From Spirochaetaceae bacterium (GTDB lineage: Bacteria > Spirochaetota > Spirochaetia > DSM-27196 > SLAA01): a DNA stretch of 11,125 nucleotides. The notes under the pieces were generated by a model. It was not told the DNA's origin. It ran no database searches and saw only the letters and a list, made by a program, of their open reading frames with translations. Shown here piece after piece: positions 6,528-11,125 of the stretch. The DNA is taken from positions 1-11,125 of the forward strand of contig PXEI01000003.1 in NCBI GenBank assembly GCA_003564775.1, in the 5' to 3' direction. Both the position numbers and the translations under genes were made by a program. The first letter of the stretch is position 1, and each line of letters starts with the position of its first letter.

Positions 6528-7287
6528 TCCACCCACCATCGACCATCAGATTGACACCGGTCATGTAGGTTGAGTCGTCACTTCCGAGGTAAACTGCTGC
6601 TCGAGCAACATCCACCGGGACACCAAGTCGCGGCATGGGCGTACGGGCTTTAGCGGTATCGAGTGTTCCTTCATCTGCTGCTGCGCCTGACTTTCCGGTC
6701 ATAATTTTACCGGGTGCAACCGCGTTACAAATAATGTAGTCTTTGGCGTAGTCGGCAGCGATCTGACGAGTCATATAGACGGTACCACTCTTGCTGACGC
6801 CGTAGGCAATGTTGTTCGGGGCGCAGAGCATACCGTGTTGGGACGATATGATCACTATTCGCCCACGAGCTTCGTTGACCACATCCTGAGTAAGCATCTG
6901 TTGCACCGCTCGTTTGCACCCGAAGAATACTCCACGCAGATTAACCGCCATGGTCTTGTCCCACACCTCCTGGGATGTCTCAAGCAGTGACAGATCCGGG
7001 CAAATTGCCGCGTTGTTCACAATAATATCGAGGCGTCCGAACATCTCCACTGTCTTCGAGACAAGCGCATCTACATCGCTCCACTCAGAAACGTCGGTGG
7101 GAATTGAAACTGCGGTGCCCCCAATCTCTGCAATAGCGTCCTCTGTTTTCGCTCCGCCTTCCCGAGGTTCTGAGGTCACATCAGCAAGTACCACCTTGGC
7201 GCCTTCTTTCGCATACTCCAAGGCAATTGCTTTGCCGATTCCCGACGATGATCCTGTTACTATTTCTACTTTCCCATTCAGCTTCAT
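6517..7287 (-). CDS. Classical SDR-family NAD(P)-dependent oxidoreductase
   Basis: The 256-residue product is a standard classical short-chain dehydrogenase/reductase. It shows the Rossmann TGSSSGIGKAI at 11-21, D36 after beta-2 (ADVT), which favours NAD(H), the NNAA motif at 91-94, N116 in MAVNLRGVF, and the catalytic S149, Y162 and K166 (YGVSK). VDGGW lies near the C-terminus. These enzymes oxidise alcohols or reduce carbonyls in the cytoplasm; the substrate cannot be read from the sequence. KDYIICNAVAPG at about 182-193 has Ile where Arg is common. The ATG at 7287 has AAGGA 6-7 nt upstream, only 13 bp after the stop of the PuuE-like hydrolase, so the two form an operon and probably act on the same pathway. 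Confidence 0.93.
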   Translation of the reverse strand: MKLNGKVEIVTGSSSGIGKAIALEYAKEGAKVVLADVTSEPREGGAKTEDAIAEIGGTAVSIPTDVSEWSDVDALVSKTVEMFGRLDIIVNNAAICPDLSLLETSQEVWDKTMAVNLRGVFFGCKRAVQQMLTQDVVNEARGRIVIISSQHGMLCAPNNIAYGVSKSGTVYMTRQIAADYAKDYIICNAVAPGKIMTGKSGAAADEGTLDTAKARTPMPRLGVPVDVARAAVYLGSDDSTYMTGVNLMVDGGWMAS

Positions 7288-7300
7288 GTGATTTCCTTGT

Positions 7301-8188
7301 CTATTGTGTGTTCACTTCCAGGAAGTGACGGGCGATGTCGATTCGCCGAGCGAACCATACTTGTCTCTTTGTTGTTGCGTATTCGAGAAAATCTGCGAGT
7401 GCCTTTGCGCGCCCCGGACGTCCCGCAATGCGCATGTGGATACCGACAGAGAGCATTCGCGGTACGCGATGGCTCTCCTCATAGAGATAGTCGAACGAGT
7501 CTTTCAGGTATTGAAAGAAACCTGTCTCATATCCAGGCGAGTGCCAGTAGTGGGTATCATTTACGTCGCCGGTGTACGGCACTACAACGTGAGGAGAACC
7601 ATTGACCTTTTGAATGTAGGGTATATCGTCATCGTAAGCGTCGGAGTCATAAACGAAACCACCCTCTTCAACGAGGAGTCTTCGAGTGTTCGTGCTCGGA
7701 GCTGTACGGCAATACCAACCCAAGGGTCTCTCGCCGGTTGTTTTCTGAAGCGATTCCACAGCAAGGCGGATTCGTTCACGCTCCTGCTCCTCACTCATGA
7801 GGAAGTGCTCTTCCCACCTGTAGCCGTGTGAACAAACCTCGTGGCCTGCGGACACAATGGCCTTGGCAGCCTCCGGATTTTTTTCCAGTGCGACGGCACA
7901 GCAGCCGAATGTGGCGGGTACTTCGTATTTGCTGAACATGTCCATGAGCCGCCAGAAGCCAACCCTGCTTCCGTACTCGAACATTGACTCGTTTGCAAGA
8001 TTTCGTACACCAGGAGGGAACTCCTTGGTTCCCCACTCCCCGAGCGTCTCCTGACGGTCGTCGCCGCTCGTAAGGGTGTACTCCGACCCTTCCTCATAGT
8101 TGACGACGAGACTAACAGCTAGACGCGCACCTTCCGGCCAGGAGAATTTTGGAGGATTCGCCCCATATCCGATATAGTCTCGATCCAT
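7301..8188 (-). CDS. PuuE-like polysaccharide-deacetylase-fold hydrolase (allantoinase/cyclic imide hydrolase type)
   Basis: The ATG at 8188 is chosen because AAAGGAG lies 8 nt upstream and the protein then begins MDRDYIGYG, as in PuuE-type enzymes; a start at 8260 would add 24 unrelated residues. The 295-residue product shows the family landmarks: NYEEG at 30-34, EYGSRVGFWR at 71-80, SAGHEVCSHGYRW at 113-125, ERPLGWYCR at 153-161, SVGIHMRIAGRPGR at 247-260 and ARRIDIARHF at 280-289. Members open cyclic amides (allantoin, cyclic imides) rather than deacetylate sugars, and the characterised allantoinase is reported as metal-independent. No other purine genes are present, so a cyclic imide or other lactam substrate is at least as likely. 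It is the first gene of an operon with the SDR. Confidence 0.88.
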   Translation of the reverse strand: MDRDYIGYGANPPKFSWPEGARLAVSLVVNYEEGSEYTLTSGDDRQETLGEWGTKEFPPGVRNLANESMFEYGSRVGFWRLMDMFSKYEVPATFGCCAVALEKNPEAAKAIVSAGHEVCSHGYRWEEHFLMSEEQERERIRLAVESLQKTTGERPLGWYCRTAPSTNTRRLLVEEGGFVYDSDAYDDDIPYIQKVNGSPHVVVPYTGDVNDTHYWHSPGYETGFFQYLKDSFDYLYEESHRVPRMLSVGIHMRIAGRPGRAKALADFLEYATTKRQVWFARRIDIARHFLEVNTQ

Positions 8189-8254
8189 GTCGCCCGCTCC
8201 TTTGAGTATAGTGTCCCCAGTCATGTACAAACGTTTTGGCACATTGGTTAACAG

Positions 8255-8270
8255 TTGCAAATTTTTACAA
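8255..8270. promoter_or_regulatory. Imperfect operator-like palindrome over the plus-strand -35 box
   Basis: TTGCAAATTTTTACAA agrees with its own reverse complement at 12 of 16 positions (arms TTG-AAA and TTT-CAA). It covers the -35 box of the M20 promoter and lies just downstream of the divergent start site, a good position for a shared repressor. No regulator gene is adjacent. Confidence 0.35.
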
Positions 8271-8282
8271 ACTCTGAATAAT
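8255..8282 (+). promoter_or_regulatory. Promoter for the plus-strand M20 deacylase gene
   Basis: -35 TTGCAA (8255-8260), a 16-bp spacer, and -10 AATAAT (8277-8282) would start transcription near 8289, about 35 nt before the ATG at 8324. The -10 box overlaps that of the divergent promoter. Confidence 0.5.
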
Positions 8283-8310
8283 TATATCCGTTCTTAAAAG
8301 ATAGCGTCAA
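8281..8310 (-). promoter_or_regulatory. Strong promoter for the PuuE-like/SDR operon
   Basis: On the minus strand: -35 TTGACG (8310-8305), an 18-bp spacer, and a perfect -10 TATAAT (8286-8281). Transcription would start near 8274, giving an 86-nt leader to the ATG at 8188. A second -10-like TATACT (8210-8205) nearer the gene lacks a good -35 box. Confidence 0.6.
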
Positions 8311-8323
8311 TTAACGGAGTACT

Positions 8324-9529
8324 ATGTTCGCCGCTAAGGAGGGCTCCACATTGCAAATTCACAACAAAACCGCAGCCTCAGAAGTACTTTCCGAGCTCAT
8401 TGCTCGCCCTTCGCCTACACCCCCCGGTGATTCTGTTTCAGTTGCACAATACATAGCTGATTTCATGGAACCATTTGGATTCAAAACCGAACTGGTAGCA
8501 GCGCCTGAAGCACCTGAAAAGACAAGCGTCGTTGCAACCCTCGACTCCGGGATCCCCGGTCCAACAATTATGCTGCACGCGCACATTGATACAGTGCCGG
8601 TGGGAGCGGGGCAAGCGTGGCACGGAGATCCGTTCACCATGAGTCGAAATGACGATAAGCTTGTTGGACTTGGTGCCTGTGACGACAAGGGTCAAATGGC
8701 GGCAATGATTGTAGCCGCTTGTCGTGTGGCCGATGCAAAGACCTTGTCCGCTGGCAGACTTATGGTTGTTGGCGCTGCAGATGAAGAGGCAGCAGGCGAG
8801 TTCGGTACCGGCTATATGCTCGAGCAGCAGTACTTCGACAAACTCGACTTCGCCATTATAGGCGAGCAGACACACAACCGCATGGCGCTCGCCCATAAAG
8901 GCACCTACCGGACGCGCCTCGCTATTCACGGCAGAAGCGTTCACGCAACCAATCCGGATCGCGGCGTTAACGCAGTGCACGCCATGTTTCGAGCCGGCGT
9001 CGCACTCGAGAAATATCATGCTGAACTAAGCAAACGACCGCATCCTCTCGTGGGAACTCCTACGTGTAGCGTGAATATCGTAAAGGGTGGACAGGCAGCG
9101 AACCTGATCGCTGACTACTGCGAAGCGTGGATCGATCGTAGGAGAGTTCCGGGAGAGACTACCGAGGCAATTAGCGCAGAACTTACCAATGTAGTATCCT
9201 CTGCTCTTCAAGATACCAATGTAACGTGGGAGTTCCCGGAGACCTATGCAATGCCAGCGTTCGAGGAGAATAAGCGAAATGTGTTTACCGAGACAACGGC
9301 AAAAGTTATTGCAGAAGTGGCAGGGTTAAGCGAAGAACCGGTTGGATACTTGCCAGGAAGTGACGCAAAGTTCTTCCCACAGTTGAGCCACGTAACCACT
9401 GTCGTATTTGGTGCAGGCTCCTATGAGCAAGCCCATGCTGAAAATGAGTTTGTCAGTGCATTCGAGCTTGAACAGGCTGCAGACATTCTTGAGCAGCTCA
9501 TACCCCGCGTACTTTCGGCGAAGACATAG
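8324..9529 (+). CDS. M20 family metallohydrolase, ArgE/DapE-like deacylase
   Basis: The 401-residue product has the full M20 site: HAHIDTVP with H87 and D89; GACDDKGQ with bridging D120; AADEEAAG with E154 (base) and E155 (ligand); GEQTH with E181; the lid segment GRSVHATNP with H207; DRRRVPGE at 271-278; GSDAKFF at 345-351; and AHAENEF with H371. Such enzymes remove an acyl group from amino acids or cut small peptides in the cytoplasm (acetylornithine deacetylase, succinyl-diaminopimelate desuccinylase and relatives). No arginine or lysine genes are near, so a catabolic deacylase is more likely than biosynthesis. The ATG at 8324 has GGAG only 4 nt away. A TTG at 8351 with AAGGAGG 8 nt upstream is a serious alternative start (392 residues) and agrees well with where the family homology begins. 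Confidence 0.9.
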   Translation: MFAAKEGSTLQIHNKTAASEVLSELIARPSPTPPGDSVSVAQYIADFMEPFGFKTELVAAPEAPEKTSVVATLDSGIPGPTIMLHAHIDTVPVGAGQAWHGDPFTMSRNDDKLVGLGACDDKGQMAAMIVAACRVADAKTLSAGRLMVVGAADEEAAGEFGTGYMLEQQYFDKLDFAIIGEQTHNRMALAHKGTYRTRLAIHGRSVHATNPDRGVNAVHAMFRAGVALEKYHAELSKRPHPLVGTPTCSVNIVKGGQAANLIADYCEAWIDRRRVPGETTEAISAELTNVVSSALQDTNVTWEFPETYAMPAFEENKRNVFTETTAKVIAEVAGLSEEPVGYLPGSDAKFFPQLSHVTTVVFGAGSYEQAHAENEFVSAFELEQAADILEQLIPRVLSAKT

Positions 9530-9595
9530 CAGGCTGAAAAGGAATAGACATGGAGAGGTCGTCAGGCGTGTGGCGACACTCCTATTCCTGCCTGC
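9529..9595. terminator. Long bulged hairpin between convergent genes
   Basis: Four nested complementary pairs fold this stretch: GCAGGC/GCCTGC (9529-9534 with 9590-9595), AGGAATA/TATTCCT (9540-9546 with 9583-9589), GGAG/CTCC (9552-9555 with 9579-9582) and GTCG/CGAC (9558-9561 with 9574-9577), 21 bp in all. It fills the gap between the M20 stop and the OppF stop, where a two-way terminator would be expected, but no T-tract follows on either strand. Confidence 0.5.
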
Positions 9596-9614
9596 TGGTG
9601 AAGGATACATCCGC

Positions 9615-10628
9615 TTAGCGCCTCAGGCACGCCTTAAAGTGTCCAGGAGAAACTTCCTCCAGCGTGGGAACCGTTTTCGCACACTCCGGCACGGCTATCT
9701 GACATCGTGTTCTAAACACACACCCCGACGGAGGGTTTATGGGAGACGGTATGTCGCCTTTTACAATCAGGCGCTCGCGTTTCTTCTTCGGGTCGGGTAT
9801 GGGCACTGCCGAGAGCAGCGCCTCGGTATACGGATGGAACGGGTTCAAGTAAAGTTCTCTTGCCGGTGCTATCTCCATTATCTTACCCAGGTACATCACA
9901 ATCACCCGGTCGGACACATACTCAACTACCGATAGATCATGGGCTATAAACAACAAGGTCAGCCCGAACTCATCTTTTAAGTCCTGCAGCAGGTTTACTA
10001 CCTGGGCCTGGATGGATACATCCAACGCCGAAACCGGTTCGTCAGCAACAATAAAGTCGGGGTCTACCGCCAGGGCCCGGGCAATCCCTATCCGCTGCCT
10101 CTGGCCTCCGGAAAACTCGTGCACAAACCGGCGCATATGAGACGTCGACAACCCAACCCGCTTTAATAACGTGGCCACTTTCTCTTTCTTCTCTTCTCCG
10201 TGGGCCAATTTATGAATGGTCAGCGCTTCTCCTACTATGTCTTCTATCCGCATCCGGGGGTTCAATGAAGAACTCGGGTCTTGAAACACTGTCTGCATTC
10301 TCCGGCGATACGTTAACATCTGGTGCCGAGAATATTTTGTAATATCGACACCGTCAAACCAGATCTCTCCGGCCGTCGGTTCCAACAGCTTTAACAGCGT
10401 TCTGCCGGCCGTGGTCTTTCCAGAACCAGATTCTCCAACCACACCGACCACTTCTCCCCGTTTAACGCCAAACGATATGTCCTGGACGGCTTTTACGTTG
10501 CCTATGACACGGGACAATACCCCGCCGTGAATAGGAAAATATTTTCTTAAGTTCTTTACTTCCAATAAATATGAAGCATTTTCTGTATCGGTTTCATGCT
10601 TCTCCGCCGTCGTTGAAGTTCCACTCAT
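9615..10628 (-). CDS. oppF: Oligopeptide ABC transporter ATP-binding protein OppF/DppF
   Basis: The 337-residue product is a complete ABC ATPase of the peptide/nickel importer class: Walker A GESGSGKT at 65-72, Q-loop Q116 in VFQDPSSSLNPR (the SSSLNPR pattern is typical of OppF), signature FSGGQRQR at 172-179, Walker B FIVADEP at 192-198 with catalytic E197, and switch H230. The C-terminal extension ends FHPYTEALLSAVP and GCVFRTRCQ, with C303, C309, C316 and C334 forming the cysteine cluster seen in Opp/Dpp ATPases, where an Fe-S cluster has been reported in relatives. Its ATG overlaps the OppD stop as ATGA, with AAGGTGG just upstream, so the two ATPases are translationally coupled. It powers uptake of short peptides or similar solutes at the inner membrane, with permeases expected further right. 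Confidence 0.95.
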   Translation of the reverse strand: MSGTSTTAEKHETDTENASYLLEVKNLRKYFPIHGGVLSRVIGNVKAVQDISFGVKRGEVVGVVGESGSGKTTAGRTLLKLLEPTAGEIWFDGVDITKYSRHQMLTYRRRMQTVFQDPSSSLNPRMRIEDIVGEALTIHKLAHGEEKKEKVATLLKRVGLSTSHMRRFVHEFSGGQRQRIGIARALAVDPDFIVADEPVSALDVSIQAQVVNLLQDLKDEFGLTLLFIAHDLSVVEYVSDRVIVMYLGKIMEIAPARELYLNPFHPYTEALLSAVPIPDPKKKRERLIVKGDIPSPINPPSGCVFRTRCQIAVPECAKTVPTLEEVSPGHFKACLRR

Positions 10629-11125
10629 AATGCCACCTTATTGTAGTGAATAGTATTCCATTTGAAGCAGCGCACCAGATGACCGTTACCGACATCCGTC
10701 AGCGGAGGCACCGCTTTTGTGCAACCTTCATCACGAAACGTACACCGCGGATAAAACGCGCATCCGGGCTTCAAATAAAGGGGGTTCGGGACATTCCCCG
10801 GTATTGGTAGTAACCGCTTCTGGCTCACTGCCGCCAGATCCACCCTGGGTATCGAGTGCAATAGCCCCAGGGTGTAGGGCATTTTAGGTGCTTCATATAT
10901 CGTCTCAACGTCCGCCACCTCAACTGCCCTTCCTGCGTACATGACTACCACCCGGTCCGCCACTTCGGCCACCACACCCAAATCATGGGTGATAAAGAGA
11001 ATTGCCATGCCAATCTCATTTTGCAGGTTTTTCATCAGCTCCAGTATTTGCGCTTGAATGGTTACGTCCAGCGCGGTAGTCGGTTCATCTGCTATCAGCA
11101 GTTGGGGATTACAGCTCAAGGCCAT
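10625..11125 (-). CDS. oppD: Oligopeptide ABC transporter ATP-binding protein OppD/DppD, partial (N-terminus beyond the right edge)
   Basis: The C-terminal 166 residues are present. The Met at the window edge is internal, since the fragment begins just before Walker B (LLIADEPTTALD) and after the missing Walker A and signature. The switch His is at residue 47 of the fragment in FITHDLG. PYTLGLLHSIP and GCAFYPRCTFRDEGC match the substrate-class C-terminal tail of OppD/DppD with its conserved cysteines. It forms the heterodimeric motor with the downstream OppF, whose start overlaps its stop by 4 bp. Transcription enters the window from the right. Confidence 0.93.
   Translation of the reverse strand: MALSCNPQLLIADEPTTALDVTIQAQILELMKNLQNEIGMAILFITHDLGVVAEVADRVVVMYAGRAVEVADVETIYEAPKMPYTLGLLHSIPRVDLAAVSQKRLLPIPGNVPNPLYLKPGCAFYPRCTFRDEGCTKAVPPLTDVGNGHLVRCFKWNTIHYNKVAL

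Noticed and set aside
8188..8260. Extended N-terminus of the PuuE-like hydrolase starting at 8260
   Set aside because: The extension has no ribosome site, covers the regulatory region, and the family N-terminus begins at the ATG at 8188 with AAAGGAG at ideal distance.
8438..9019. Minus-strand open frame of 193 codons inside the M20 deacylase gene
   Set aside because: Antisense to a gene with every catalytic motif intact; no ribosome site or domain of its own.
10625..11125. Complete small ABC ATPase starting at the window edge
   Set aside because: The edge Met is internal; Walker A, Q-loop and signature are missing, so this is the C-terminal part of a cut-off OppD gene.

Overview
The window reads as a Gram-negative (diderm) bacterial chromosome. 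The evidence is a beta-rich exported protein next to an FtsX-type permease, good Shine-Dalgarno sequences, and ATG/TTG starts. A membrane-embedded LuxR regulator beside an exported-protein/FtsX operon made me think of free-living spirochaetes (Spirochaetota). That is an impression from gene style, not a proof. No rRNA, tRNA, CRISPR array or transposase is visible.

Left block (1-3526, all minus strand; looks GC-richer by eye): a 319-aa regulator with about seven membrane helices and a C-terminal LuxR helix-turn-helix; a 190-bp gap carrying two different back-to-back tandem duplications (24 bp x2 and 20 bp x2) and a small inverted repeat; a 330-aa exported, probably outer-membrane protein with an odd AVAADP repeat after its signal sequence; and, overlapping it by 11 bp, an FtsX/MacB-like permease that runs off the left edge. 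The likely logic is that the membrane LuxR protein senses envelope state and controls the exported-protein/permease operon through the tandem repeats.

Middle block (3556-4831, minus strand): a CPBP-family intramembrane protease with all three motifs; then a broken Phd/YefM antitoxin (42 aa, only the N-terminal part) that still has an intact promoter and a TGTACA-type operator but no toxin; then about 130 bp of very GC-rich, heavily self-complementary DNA of unknown nature. This looks like an accessory insertion with decay.

Right block (4832-11125): genes for peptide or amide use. On the minus strand, a PuuE-like cyclic-amide hydrolase and an SDR dehydrogenase form a 13-bp-spaced operon, followed after 272 bp by a PepV-type M20 dipeptidase. 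Divergent from these is a plus-strand M20 ArgE/DapE-like deacylase, sharing a 135-bp regulatory region with overlapping divergent promoters. Convergent with that gene are OppF and the end of OppD, the coupled ATPases of an oligopeptide ABC importer entering from the right. A long hairpin sits between the convergent genes. Inferred pathway: import of a peptide-like or cyclic-imide compound, ring opening, deacylation or dipeptide hydrolysis, and oxidation. The actual substrate is not determined by the sequence.
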